Shown: positions 25,292-33,632 of the stretch, piece by piece | Layout of the letters: every line of letters begins with the position of its first letter | How positions within the stretch are numbered: position 1 is the first letter of the stretch | Source of the DNA: Atopobiaceae bacterium | Lineage (GTDB): Bacteria > Actinomycetota > Coriobacteriia > Coriobacteriales > Atopobiaceae | Length of the DNA: 48,496 nt | Assembly (NCBI GenBank): GCA_030525685.1 | Contig: JAUNEG010000015.1 | Location: 1-48,496 of the forward strand | Direction: 5' to 3' | Notes under the pieces: generated by a model | What the model saw: the letters and a program-made list of their open reading frames with translations, nothing else | The model's database searches: none | What the model was told of the DNA's origin: nothing | Position numbers and translations under genes: made by a program

Positions 25292-26012
25292 ACTTCTGGC
25301 CAAGAGGGTTACTCTTAGCCATGCCGACTTTGCGCGGCAGTTTAATCCTACTCTTCCTGACACGTCGATACAGGAGGATCTCACGATGTCCCAAATCCCG
25401 TGGGAGTTCGAAGGTTTCACGTGAAACAGGGACAAGCCCACAGATCTCTGCGGCGCGCTCAGCTTCAAACAGCTCTCTGTCCTCAGGACGGCCCTTCTCG
25501 ACAACAAGGATGCCATTTTGCTTCAGGAAGGGCGTAGCATATTCGATGAGCACATTCGTCTGAGCAACAGCACGTGCAAAGACGTAGTCCTGCGTGCCGG
25601 GAATCGTACGGGCGAGATCCTCAAGTCGTGCGTGCTTCGTCGTAACTCGTATCAGGCCGAGCTGCTGGGCAAACTCATCGACCGCAGCAACCTTCTTTCC
25701 GACCGAGTCAACGAGAAGTGCCTGGGCACCTGTGAGCAGCGCGACGGGCGCACCAGGAAAGCCGGCACCGGTACCCATGTCGAGGAAGCTGTCATCGGGT
25801 CTGATGGTCACCTCCTCACAGGCAAGGGGCAACAGAGAGTCAACGAGGTGCAACGTCACAGCCTCGACAGGGTCAGAGATGCGTGTCAGGTTGACAACCT
25901 TGTTCTTCTCGATGACCAAGTTGAGATAGGACACGAGCAGACCACCCTGCTCCTCAGAACAGGGGATGCCATAGGCAACGAGCTCGTCACGCAGTTGCTG
26001 AACAAGATTCAT
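25290..26012 (-). CDS. rsmG: 16S rRNA (guanine-527-N7)-methyltransferase
   Basis: About 240 residues. The SAM-binding motif is DMGTGAGFPGAPVALL; NLTRISDPVEAVTLHLVDSL and VFARAVAQ are typical of RsmG/GidB. It methylates G527 of 16S rRNA; loss gives low-level streptomycin resistance in other bacteria. The ATG at 26012 is taken; a GTG three codons upstream (26021) is the alternative. A basic tail of about 20 residues (RVRKSRIKLPRKVGMAKSNP) follows the usual end. Confidence 0.94.
   Translation of the reverse strand: MNLVQQLRDELVAYGIPCSEEQGGLLVSYLNLVIEKNKVVNLTRISDPVEAVTLHLVDSLLPLACEEVTIRPDDSFLDMGTGAGFPGAPVALLTGAQALLVDSVGKKVAAVDEFAQQLGLIRVTTKHARLEDLARTIPGTQDYVFARAVAQTNVLIEYATPFLKQNGILVVEKGRPEDRELFEAERAAEICGLVPVSRETFELPRDLGHREILLYRRVRKSRIKLPRKVGMAKSNPLGQK
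25413..25428. promoter_or_regulatory. parS: parS site 3, inside rsmG
   Basis: GGTTTCACGTGAAACA matches the consensus at 15 of 16 positions and encodes part of the VSRETFE segment of RsmG, so one sequence serves both the protein and ParB binding. Confidence 0.92.
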
Positions 26013-26065
26013 GTCGTCCACACTCTCTGACAGAAACTAGTGTCTCAAAAGGAATTGTCACAGAA

Positions 26066-26096
26066 ATGGGGAGGGCACTCAACATGCCCTCCCCAT
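26066..26096 (-). terminator. Hairpin after jag, probable terminator
   Basis: ATGGGGAGGGCA and TGCCCTCCCCAT form a perfect 12-bp stem with a 7-base loop, followed on the minus strand by TTTCTGT. It lies 22 bases beyond the jag stop and separates jag from rsmG. Confidence 0.72.
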
Positions 26097-26118
26097 CAGT
26101 TCATATACAGATGCGAGG

Positions 26119-26706
26119 TTAGCGAACCGCAGTGATGACGATCCTGCGCTCAGGCTCCTCACCCTCAGAGTGCGTGGTCACGCCCTCGTCACCGACGAGC
26201 GTCAGGTGGATGATGCGTCGCTCGTAGGCGTTCATGGGAGACAGCGTGACCTTCCCGCCACGTTCCTTGGCACGGGCGGCGGAGCTGCGCGCCATGTCCT
26301 CGAGCTTCTTGCGACGCCGGGACTTGTAGCCCTCGATGTCGACGACGATGGGATAGTAGAACTTGATGCGACTGCTCATAAGAGATGTCAGCACCATCTG
26401 AAGCGCGTCGAGCGTTCGGCCGTGACGACCAATGAGGACTGCGAGGTCACCGCCGTTCACGTCAAGGATGAGCTCGCCGTTCTCGCCGTCGTACTCGTCG
26501 ATGGAGCAGGAGTCCTCACCAAAGAGGGAGAGGATCCCCTTGAGGTAACCTACGGCAAGGTCCGCGATGCGATCCATCTCGTCGTCGCTCAGCTCCTCGC
26601 CAGCCTCGAATCGGCTGCGGATGTCAGAGAAGTCATCCTCGACGGCGGTAGGGGCGCTCTGCCCCTCCGTCTCCTCAAGGATCTGGGTCTCTGTGTCATC
26701 GGCCAT
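26119..26706 (-). CDS. jag: Jag/KhpB-like KH and R3H RNA-binding protein
   Basis: A 195-residue protein. An acidic N-terminal region of about 65 residues replaces the usual Jag-N domain. The KH-type domain includes GGDLAVLIGRHGRTLDALQ and the R3H domain follows with SPMNAYERRIIHLTLVGDEG. It sits directly after yidC, as in most Gram-positive bacteria, and probably binds small RNAs or mRNAs affecting envelope growth. Confidence 0.93.
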   Translation of the reverse strand: MADDTETQILEETEGQSAPTAVEDDFSDIRSRFEAGEELSDDEMDRIADLAVGYLKGILSLFGEDSCSIDEYDGENGELILDVNGGDLAVLIGRHGRTLDALQMVLTSLMSSRIKFYYPIVVDIEGYKSRRRKKLEDMARSSAARAKERGGKVTLSPMNAYERRIIHLTLVGDEGVTTHSEGEEPERRIVITAVR

Positions 26707-26780
26707 GTCCGCCTCCTGTGAAAACAGATAAATCAGTGAATTAAAAATTTACTATCATAACAGCTATCGATCTGTTGTCG

Positions 26781-27548
26781 CTAGTTCTTCTTGTGCGGTC
26801 GGGGCTTCTTCTCGCGACGCACGACGTCGATCTCGATCGGACTGCCGGCCGCCTCGGCCTCCGCCTCCGCCTTCGCCTTCTCGACGACGCGCTGCGTGAT
26901 CAGCTTCTGCTGGACGACCTGCCAGAGGGAGGAGGTCACGTAGTAGAGGAGGACGGCGGCGGGAACGCCCCAGCCAAAGACGAGCATCATGACGGACATG
27001 ACCGCACCCATCGTCATGGTCTGGGAGCGCTGGGAGGCGTCCTGCAGGGAGGTGTTGAGCACCATGGGGATGAAGGTCAGGACGCCGAAGAGGGCGACGA
27101 GGATGAGGTAGGGCGCCGCGGCCACCCAGTTCACGGACTCCACCATCTGGGAGCAGGAGACCGAGATGGACGGGAGGATGCTGAAGAAGCTCGCGTTGGC
27201 GTCGAGCTGGGAGATGTCACGGGCGACCGAGAATAGGCCGAAGAAGACGGGCATCTGCAGGATGATGGGGAGGCAGCCGCCGAGCGGGTTGAACTTCATG
27301 TCGGCGTAGGCCTTGCGCATCTCCTCGGCCTGGCGGGTCGGGTCGTCCGCGTAGCGCTCCTGGATCTCCTTCAGCTTGGGCTGCATGACCTGCATGCGCG
27401 CCGTGGACTTCGTGGAGTGGGCCATGAGCGGCGTGAGGACGAGGCGGATGATCACCGTCAGGACGATGACCGCAAGGCCCCAGTCCCCGACGAACCCCTC
27501 GATGCCCGAGAGGACGGACGTAAGAAAGCTAATAAACCATTCCCACAT
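26781..27548 (-). CDS. yidC: YidC/Oxa1-family membrane protein insertase
   Basis: A 255-residue insertase of the short Gram-positive type without the large periplasmic domain. About five spans are visible, including AVIVLTVIIRLVLTPL with the conserved Arg in the groove, and CLPIILQMPVFFGLFSVARD. The C-terminal tail is basic (RREKKPRPHKKN). There is no lipobox Cys. It lies in the rpmH-rnpA-yidD-yidC-jag series. Confidence 0.95.
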   Translation of the reverse strand: MWEWFISFLTSVLSGIEGFVGDWGLAVIVLTVIIRLVLTPLMAHSTKSTARMQVMQPKLKEIQERYADDPTRQAEEMRKAYADMKFNPLGGCLPIILQMPVFFGLFSVARDISQLDANASFFSILPSISVSCSQMVESVNWVAAAPYLILVALFGVLTFIPMVLNTSLQDASQRSQTMTMGAVMSVMMLVFGWGVPAAVLLYYVTSSLWQVVQQKLITQRVVEKAKAEAEAEAAGSPIEIDVVRREKKPRPHKKN

Positions 27549-27571
27549 GGTTCCTCCGTGGCCCGTCTCCC

Positions 27572-27808
27572 TTAGGGGACGGGGTCATAACCTCCGGCGT
27601 GAAGGGGGTGGCACCTGAGAATCCTGCGAAACGCGAGCGCTCCCCCTCGAACAAGCCCGTACTTCTCGATGGCACGGTAGGCATACTCGGAGCACGTGGG
27701 CGAGTAGATGCACCGTGCGGGAAGCTGCGGGGAGATTCGCCTCTGATAGAAACGAATCAGGGCGCGGGCACCCCGTGCGGGGAGCGCGCCCAGAGTGCCG
27801 GGAACCAT
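27572..27808 (-). CDS. yidD: YidD-family membrane protein insertion efficiency factor
   Basis: A 78-residue protein with the family pattern [30 protein letters not shown] and the final [14 protein letters not shown]. It supports insertion by YidC. The ATG at 27808 abuts the rnpA stop, so translation is coupled. Confidence 0.95.
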   Translation of the reverse strand: MVPGTLGALPARGARALIRFYQRRISPQLPARCIYSPTCSEYAYRAIEKYGLVRGGALAFRRILRCHPLHAGGYDPVP

Positions 27809-28132
27809 CTATGCGTCGCCCTCCTTGAGGAGCTTCCTCAAGGAGGCGGCGATCTCCTGCGGGTTGCTGTCGTGCGTCTCGTTCGTGGAGAAGAGAATCA
27901 CGTCGCGGCCTGCGATGGGAAGACCCTCCAGCCGAGCGGCCTCGCGCAGCACGCGCTTGCACCTGTTGCGGTACACCGCGTTGCCGAGCCGCTTGGCTGC
28001 GACGAAGGCGACCCTGCCGGGTCCGTCGTCCCCCGTCGCGACCGAGCGGACGCGGACGAGGCGGTCTCCCGACCGTCCCCCCCGCGAGAAGACCCGCTCG
28101 AAGTCCCCCCTGGACTTGATGGTCCCCTTCAC
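27809..28132 (-). CDS. rnpA: Ribonuclease P protein component
   Basis: A 107-residue basic protein with the conserved RNR motif block AVYRNRCKRVLREA and start VKGTIKSRGDFERVFSRG. It assists the RNase P RNA in trimming tRNA 5' ends. The GTG at 28132, 4 bases after the rpmH stop, is chosen because the usual RnpA N-terminus begins there; the longer frame would overlap rpmH. The RNase P RNA itself was not found in the window. Confidence 0.94.
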   Translation of the reverse strand: MKGTIKSRGDFERVFSRGGRSGDRLVRVRSVATGDDGPGRVAFVAAKRLGNAVYRNRCKRVLREAARLEGLPIAGRDVILFSTNETHDSNPQEIAASLRKLLKEGDA

Positions 28133-28136
28133 GGCA

Positions 28137-28271
28137 CTAGACGGTGAGGCGCTTGCGACCCTTCGCACGACGGCGGGCGAGGACCGCGCGGCCGCCCTTG
28201 GTGGCCATGCGGGCACGGAAGCCGTGGGTGGTGGCGCGCTTGCGCTTGTTGGGCTGATACGTACGCTTCAT
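28137..28271 (-). CDS. rpmH: 50S ribosomal protein L34
   Basis: A 44-residue basic protein [20 protein letters not shown]..., a full-length L34. GGGAGG lies 7 bases before the ATG. It is the first gene of the leftward operon beside the origin, driven by the promoter at 28325-28354. Confidence 0.98.
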   Translation of the reverse strand: MKRTYQPNKRKRATTHGFRARMATKGGRAVLARRRAKGRKRLTV

Positions 28272-28324
28272 TTCTATTCCTCCCGATTGGGTATGAACGT
28301 CCAGATAGAGCAATAAGCTCACAG

Positions 28325-28354
28325 ATTGTAAAGGTCTCGCGCAGGCGCTGTCAA
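28325..28354 (-). promoter_or_regulatory. Promoter of the rpmH operon
   Basis: On the minus strand TTGACA (28349-28354), an 18-base spacer and TACAAT (28325-28330), a strong sigma-70-type match 54 bases before rpmH. Confidence 0.82.
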
Positions 28355-28541
28355 TTTTCACAACAGAATATCTTCACGATTGCTCCGCAGGTAGAGGGCA
28401 CAGGAAGGCCCGTGCGGCACTTCTCGGTCGTCCGCAAATACCAAATTCACGAAGCCGAAGAATGGATTCATTCTTCCAAATAGAGAAACCACGTCGTTTC
28501 AATGCTATGATTTTTCAGAATTCTCACCCGTGTCATACTAG

Positions 28542-28612
28542 TTATAAACAAGTTTTTGTCACCTGTTGAAAAGTTTCATTCGAATAGAATTCTCAGCGAA
28601 AAGTTTTCTACA
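28542..28612. other. oriC: DnaA-box-like cluster between rpmH and dnaA
   Basis: TTATAAACA (28542-28550, plus), TTTTCAACA (28564-28572, minus) and TTTTCTACA (28604-28612, plus) each match TTATCCACA at 7 of 9 positions in an AT-rich gap of 370 bases with no gene (28272-28641). It may be one half of a bipartite origin. Confidence 0.5.
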
Positions 28613-28641
28613 GATGACGAACGGTTGTCGAAAGGTCAGCG

Positions 28642-29280
28642 GTGCCGCAGGACTTCTATCCATTCGTCGAGAACGGCGGGGCGGACGTCACGGACGAGCG
28701 CGCAAGCTCCATCCAGGTCGAGCATCCCGCGCGCGTGGCCGTCTACGACGACGCCTCGGCGGCGCCGCGCGTGGTCGTCATAGAGCCCCAGGACGTGCGT
28801 TCCTATCTCGAGGAGATCACGGCGACCGTGACCAGGCTCGCCCGTGAGCAGGGCGGCACCATACCCTTCATGGTCATACGCGAGATCGTGGAGAACTTCA
28901 TCCACGCCTACTTCCAGGCCCCCACGATCTCGATCCTCGACAACGGCAACACCATCCGCTTCTCCGACCAGGGCCCGGGGATACGCGAGAAGGGCGTCGC
29001 CCTCGAGTTCGGCACCTCCTCGGCGACCGAGGAGATGAAGCGCTACATCCGCGGGGTGGGGAGCGGCCTTCCCTACGTCCAGCAGTACATGGAGGACAAG
29101 GGTGGGAGCCTCGAGGTCGAGGACAACATAGCCGGCGGCACCGTCGTCACGCTCTCGACGAGGCCCGCGACATATCCGGCGCCGAGCGAACCCCTGCGCA
29201 GGAGACGCCCGCACCCGCGTGGCAGGGCATGCCCTCACAGACCTGCTGGGTTCCCGCGCAGCAGCAGGCCTGGCCCGTGA
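28642..29280 (+). CDS. Histidine-kinase-type ATP-binding protein next to dnaA, N-terminal part (frameshift suspected)
   Basis: Starts GTG at 28642 with AAAGG 6 bases upstream. The GHKL-type ATPase fold is seen in IREIVENFIHAYF (N box), ILDNGNTIRFSDQGPGI (G1) and GVGSGLPYVQQYMEDKGG (G2). There is no phosphoacceptor His domain, so it is a stand-alone ATPase. After about residue 175 the frame turns into an Arg/Pro-rich run (EPLRRRRPHPRGRACPHRPA) that looks like out-of-frame sequence, while the next frame continues sensibly (see 29163-29564). The intact protein would be about 307 residues. Confidence 0.75.
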   Translation: MPQDFYPFVENGGADVTDERASSIQVEHPARVAVYDDASAAPRVVVIEPQDVRSYLEEITATVTRLAREQGGTIPFMVIREIVENFIHAYFQAPTISILDNGNTIRFSDQGPGIREKGVALEFGTSSATEEMKRYIRGVGSGLPYVQQYMEDKGGSLEVEDNIAGGTVVTLSTRPATYPAPSEPLRRRRPHPRGRACPHRPAGFPRSSRPGP

Positions 29281-29564
29281 CGGCTTCGCCTCGCCCCTGG
29301 CCCACGGCGGCCCCGCAGCAGCCGACGTACGCGCCCGCCCCTGCGGCGCCGCAGATGCCCGCGATCGAGCTCGACGAGCGCTCGTCCAACGCTGTCTCCC
29401 TCATCGCCGAGCGCGGCAGCGGCGGCCCGTCCGACCTCACGCGCGCGTTCGGCTCGTCTGGCCCCACGTGGTCGAGGGTGCTCTCCAACCTCGCCGCGCA
29501 GGGCATCGTGACCAAGGTCGGGCAGAAGTATCAGCTCACCGGGATTGGACGCACGCTCGTCTAG
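29163..29564 (+). pseudogene. C-terminal part of the ATP-binding protein in a shifted frame
   Basis: Frame -1 relative to the preceding part reads ARDISGAERTPAQETPAPAW, then a Gln/Pro/Ala linker and a winged-helix-like end (SGPTWSRVLSNLAAQGIVTK ... YQLTGIGRTLV) stopping at 29564. No good ribosome site precedes the first ATG of this frame (29229). The junction near 29160-29172 shows no classic slippery heptamer. A base lost in the strain, a sequencing error or recoding are all possible. Confidence 0.6.
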
Positions 29565-29579
29565 GTTCTCTGAGCCAAG

Positions 29580-29619
29580 TTATCTACAATCGCTATACTA
29601 TGCGTCGCTGTTTTCAACA
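29580..29619 (+). promoter_or_regulatory. dnaA promoter with DnaA boxes
   Basis: A -10 TATACT (29594-29599) is flanked by TTATCTACA (29580-29588, 8 of 9 matches to the DnaA box) and TTTTCAACA (29611-29619, 7 of 9). Boxes around the start of transcription suggest autoregulation by DnaA. The -35 is weak. Confidence 0.6.
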
Positions 29620-29636
29620 ATCGGAATGTGACGCAT

Positions 29637-31193
29637 ATGGAACTCTCTCTGGAATCAGACGCCGAGGCCCTGTGGCAGGACACCCTTGACCTGCTCGCCG
29701 CGCGGGACCTCCCCGAGTCGACACTCGCCATGCTCAGGAACTGCACCCCCACGAGCATGGAGGGGGGCACGCTGCGCCTCGAGACCCCGATGAGGCTCGT
29801 GCTCAAGACCGTCTCTAGGAACGCCTCCGTCATCGAGGAGTGTCTCTCGCAGGCCGCCTTCGAGCCCATGCACCTCGACCTCGAGTTCGCTCCCACTCAG
29901 GCGCGTCCTGCCGCGGCCTCAACCTCCTCCATGTCCCGCGAGGAGGCGGACAGCTGGGCGGCCGCCACCGGCGGCGACCACATCGCCACCTGGAGCGGCC
30001 CGACCACGCGCGTCATAGCCGAGGACACCTGGGAGGAGAACAGCGGCGACGAGGCCCGCGCCGCGGCGAAGCGCCGCAGGAACAACCCGCTCGTCGAGGA
30101 CATCTCCCAGACGACCTCCAAGCTCACCTTCGCCCGCTTCGTCCGCGGCGAGGAGAACGACATCGCCTACCAGGGCGCGCTCCAGGTGGCCAACGGCATG
30201 AACAGCACCTACAACCCGCTGTTCATCTACGGCAAGAGCGGCCTCGGCAAGACCCACCTGCTGCGCGCCATCCAGAACTACGTGGCCAAAAACGACCCGT
30301 CTCGCCTGTGCGTCTACCGCGACGCATCCTCCTTCATAACGGACTACACCGAGGCCATGCGCCACTCCGAGCGCTCGGCGGCCTCGGCGCTGCGACAGAG
30401 CTACGCAGACGTCGACGTCCTTATCATCGACGACGTCCAGAAGATGTCGGGCAAGGCCGGCACGCTCGGCTTCTTCTTCGACACCTTCAACGAGCTCATC
30501 GCCAATGGTAAGCAGATCGTGCTCGCCGCCGACCGGACCCCCGCGCAGCTCGGCATGGGCAAGGACGGGTTCGACGAGCGCATCACGAGCCGCCTCTCCG
30601 CCGGCTTCACCACACCCATCCAGGTCCCAAGCTACGAGCTCAAGCTCCGCCTCATCGAGACCTTCTGCGAGCGCATGCGCGATGACGCCGTGCGCGAGAA
30701 CGTGGCCGGCCTGACGGGTAGCGTCCCGCCCGAGGCCCGCAGCTACATGGCCGAGCGAGCGGGCAGCAACATCCGCGTGATCGAGGGCTTCTGCCAGCGC
30801 TGCCTCTTCGCCGCCACGGCCGCGGAGCGCAGGGGCTCCTCCATAACGAAGGAGGAGATCGAGGCCGTGGCCAAGGAGTGCTGGCCCAGCTCCGGCCGGT
30901 CCGTCTCGATTGAGGACGTGCAGAGGGCGGTCGAGAAGTTCTATGACATCGACCACCCGAGCCTCGTGGGCAACAAGCGCCACAAGGGTCTCATGGAGGC
31001 CCGCCACGTGGCCATCTGGCTCTCGCGCGAGCTCTGCGACCGCACGCTCGCGGACATAGGCAAGCACTTCGGCGGGCGCAGCCACGCCACCGTCATGCAC
31101 AGCATCAGCGTCGTCGACGAGGCCAAGCGGGAGGACAAGACCTTCTACGACCGACTCATGCAGATCCGCGAGTCGATCACCGGAAACGTCTGA
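29637..31193 (+). CDS. dnaA: Chromosomal replication initiator protein DnaA
   Basis: About 518 residues. Domain I and a linker (to about 150) are followed by the AAA+ domain with Walker A GKSGLGKTHLL and Walker B VLIIDDVQ, and domain IV with the signature GGRSHATVMHSI that binds DnaA boxes. The ATG at 29637 is used; a GTG at 29628 would add three residues, and neither has a strong ribosome site. DnaA melts the origin and loads helicase. It heads the rightward replication gene cluster. Confidence 0.96.
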   Translation: MELSLESDAEALWQDTLDLLAARDLPESTLAMLRNCTPTSMEGGTLRLETPMRLVLKTVSRNASVIEECLSQAAFEPMHLDLEFAPTQARPAAASTSSMSREEADSWAAATGGDHIATWSGPTTRVIAEDTWEENSGDEARAAAKRRRNNPLVEDISQTTSKLTFARFVRGEENDIAYQGALQVANGMNSTYNPLFIYGKSGLGKTHLLRAIQNYVAKNDPSRLCVYRDASSFITDYTEAMRHSERSAASALRQSYADVDVLIIDDVQKMSGKAGTLGFFFDTFNELIANGKQIVLAADRTPAQLGMGKDGFDERITSRLSAGFTTPIQVPSYELKLRLIETFCERMRDDAVRENVAGLTGSVPPEARSYMAERAGSNIRVIEGFCQRCLFAATAAERRGSSITKEEIEAVAKECWPSSGRSVSIEDVQRAVEKFYDIDHPSLVGNKRHKGLMEARHVAIWLSRELCDRTLADIGKHFGGRSHATVMHSISVVDEAKREDKTFYDRLMQIRESITGNV

Positions 31194-31429
31194 CGTTGTA
31201 GACCGTCTGTGGGAACGTTGTAGAAAGGGGGTGAAAAGGAGGGAGCCGATGTCGAGCGTTTTTCTCGCCGTCTCGGAAATGTCGGGGGATGTTGATTTCC
31301 AGAACCCGTCCCATGACGAGAAGAACTACCTCTGACCTCGTGGTTCTCGACTTTTCTTCTTTTCTGCAGACTCTTTTACTACTACTGTTCTTATTCTTTC
31401 TAATAAGTACCTAGAAGAAGGGGCGCCCG
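31194..31429. other. oriC: Probable oriC unwinding region between dnaA and dnaN
   Basis: Inverted DnaA-box-like 9-mers lie at 31208-31216 (GTTCCCACA), 31219-31227 (CTTTCTACA) and 31290-31298 (AAATCAACA), each 6 of 9 to consensus. A pyrimidine-rich tract at 31371-31400 contains ACTACTACT; its complement reads 3'-GATGATGA, the DnaA-trio pattern used for strand opening. dnaN starts 30 bases later. Boxes are weak individually; the arrangement is what supports the call. Confidence 0.55.
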
Positions 31430-32530
31430 ATGAAGTTCACAGTCAGCCAGTCCTCCCTGATGAAGGCCCTCACCGTCGTGTCGAAGGGCATGGGGACCAA
31501 CTCGACGCTGCCCATACTCTCCGGTATCTACCTCCGCGCGGCCGAGGGGACCCTCGAGCTCCAGACGAACAACCTCACGATCTCCATCCGCCACCTCGTC
31601 CCGGCCAACGTGGAGGAGGAGGGTGAGACCGTGGTCTCCGGCAAGGTGCTCCTCAACATCGCCAAGACGCTTCCGGACGCCGCCGTGACCTTCGAGACCG
31701 AGGGTCGCATGGTCACGATCTCCTGCGTGAAGTCCACGTTCCGCCTCAACACGCTCTCGGCGGCCGACTGGTCCTCCTTCCCCGAGGTCGAGGCCCAGCG
31801 CACGATCGAGCTGCCGAGCGAGCTGCTCGCGCGCATGGTCGACAAGGTCTACCGCGTCACCTCGAAGGAGCCGACGCGGCAGTACCTGCAGGGAATTCAG
31901 CTCACGGTCGAGGACAACACGATCCGGCTCGTGGCCACCGACTCCTTCCGCCTGGCGGTCTGCGACTCCTCCGTCGAGGCGGCGCCTGAGGACCCTTTCT
32001 GCTCGGTCATCAACGGCGCCGTCTTCCACGACGTCCTCGCCATGCCCTCCATGACCGACACCCTGTCAATCGGGACGAGCGAGAACCAGGTCGTCTTCAC
32101 CTTCGGGACGACGACGTTCGTGACGCGCCAGCTCGAGGGTAACTTCCCCTCCTACCGCCAGCTCCTTCCCCAGTCCTGTGCGACCGCGGCGAGCCTCAAC
32201 GTCGAGGAGTTCTCCTCGGCGCTCAAGCGCGTCTCCGTCATCGCCCAGCAGAAGGCGACGATCCGCTTCGACGTCGACGCCGACGGGGGCCTCATTCGCC
32301 TCTCCGCGAGCTCTCCCGACCAGGGGGACTCCTCCGAGACGATCTCGTGCGAGGTTGAGGGGCAGACGCTCTCGATTGGCCTCAACTACCACTACGTCTT
32401 CGACTGCGTGAATGCCGTCTCCGACGCAAGCGGGGTTCGCCTGGAGCTCCAGAGTGCCAACCAGCCGAGCATCTTCAAGTGCAACGGCAAGATCAACTAC
32501 CTCTACCTGCTCATGCCTATGCGCCTCTAG
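31430..32530 (+). CDS. dnaN: DNA polymerase III beta subunit (sliding clamp)
   Basis: A 366-residue clamp, the normal length, starting MKFTVSQSSLMKALTVVSKG and ending NYLYLLMPMRL, the canonical clamp C-terminus. It encircles DNA as a dimer and tethers polymerase and repair factors. AAGGGG lies 7 bases before the ATG. recF follows after 7 bases. Confidence 0.97.
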   Translation: MKFTVSQSSLMKALTVVSKGMGTNSTLPILSGIYLRAAEGTLELQTNNLTISIRHLVPANVEEEGETVVSGKVLLNIAKTLPDAAVTFETEGRMVTISCVKSTFRLNTLSAADWSSFPEVEAQRTIELPSELLARMVDKVYRVTSKEPTRQYLQGIQLTVEDNTIRLVATDSFRLAVCDSSVEAAPEDPFCSVINGAVFHDVLAMPSMTDTLSIGTSENQVVFTFGTTTFVTRQLEGNFPSYRQLLPQSCATAASLNVEEFSSALKRVSVIAQQKATIRFDVDADGGLIRLSASSPDQGDSSETISCEVEGQTLSIGLNYHYVFDCVNAVSDASGVRLELQSANQPSIFKCNGKINYLYLLMPMRL

Positions 32531-32537
32531 GTGTTCG

Positions 32538-33632
32538 ATGGGGCTTCTCGTCACGCATCTGTCCCTCGCGGACTTCAGGAACTTCGAGCGCCTGGAACTC
32601 GAGCCGTCGCCGACCGTGACCGTGCTCGTGGGGCACAATGCCGTGGGCAAGACCAACACGGTCGAGGCGCTGCAGCTCCTCACCGCGGGCACGTCCTTCC
32701 GCCGGCCGTCGCCGCGCGAGCTCGTGCGAGAGGGCGAGCGCTCGGCGCGCCTGGACGCGCGCCTCGAGGGCGACGGACGCGTCATAGAGCTCCGCTGCGA
32801 CGTGACGACCGAGCCCTCCGCGCGGCGCTTCTCGCGCAACGGCAAGCGGTGCCAGGGTGCGGACATGCCGGGCGACCTCATGTCGGTGCTCTTCTCGCCG
32901 GACGACCTGTCCCTGGTCAAGGGCTCGGCGCGCCTGAGGCGAGACGAGCTGGACGCCTTCGGGCGCCAGGCCAACCGCGGCTACGCCAACGTGCTCGCCG
33001 CCTACCAGCGCTCCGTCGAGCAGAGGAACCGCCTGCTGAGGGACGAGTATCCTGACCCCTCCCTGCTCGACGCCTGGGACGCGTCGGTGTCCCTGGGCGG
33101 CGCGACGTTGCTGGCGGCGCGACTGAGGATGTTCACCCGCCTCGCGGGGAAGGTCTCGCGCGCCTACGAGGCGATCGCCGGCGGGGAGAGTCTCTCGTGC
33201 TCCTACCGATGCACCTTCGGGGAGGGCTGCGAGGGTATGGGCCGAGAGGAGCTGCGCGAGCTGCTCCTCGAGCGGCTGGCCGCGAACAGGACCGAGGACC
33301 TGCGGCGCCAGCAGACCTGCGTCGGGCCGCACCGGGATGACGTCACCTTCACGGTGGGTGGCCGCGACGCGCGGACCTACGCCTCGCAGGGACAGCAGCG
33401 CTCCGTGGTGCTGGCGCTCAAGATGGCGGAGGTGGAGCTCGCCGGGGAGATCCTGGGGAGCCGGCCCGTGCTGCTGCTCGACGACGTCATGAGCGAGCTC
33501 GACGAGCATCGGCGTGCCGCGGTGGTCGAGTTCGTGGGGGGCGGCATACAGACGCTGATAACGACGACGAACCTCGGGTACTTCTCGCCCGAGCTTCTCG
33601 ACGCCGCCGAGGTGGTGAGGTTCGGTGAGTGA
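32538..33632 (+). CDS. recF: Recombination mediator RecF
   Basis: A 364-residue SMC-like ATPase with Walker A GHNAVGKTN (32-40), signature SQGQQRSVVLALK and Walker B PVLLLDDVMSELD. It binds gapped DNA and helps load RecA. The start MGLLVTHLSLADFRNFERL is typical. It overlaps the downstream dciA by 8 bases. Confidence 0.96.
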   Translation: MGLLVTHLSLADFRNFERLELEPSPTVTVLVGHNAVGKTNTVEALQLLTAGTSFRRPSPRELVREGERSARLDARLEGDGRVIELRCDVTTEPSARRFSRNGKRCQGADMPGDLMSVLFSPDDLSLVKGSARLRRDELDAFGRQANRGYANVLAAYQRSVEQRNRLLRDEYPDPSLLDAWDASVSLGGATLLAARLRMFTRLAGKVSRAYEAIAGGESLSCSYRCTFGEGCEGMGREELRELLLERLAANRTEDLRRQQTCVGPHRDDVTFTVGGRDARTYASQGQQRSVVLALKMAEVELAGEILGSRPVLLLDDVMSELDEHRRAAVVEFVGGGIQTLITTTNLGYFSPELLDAAEVVRFGE

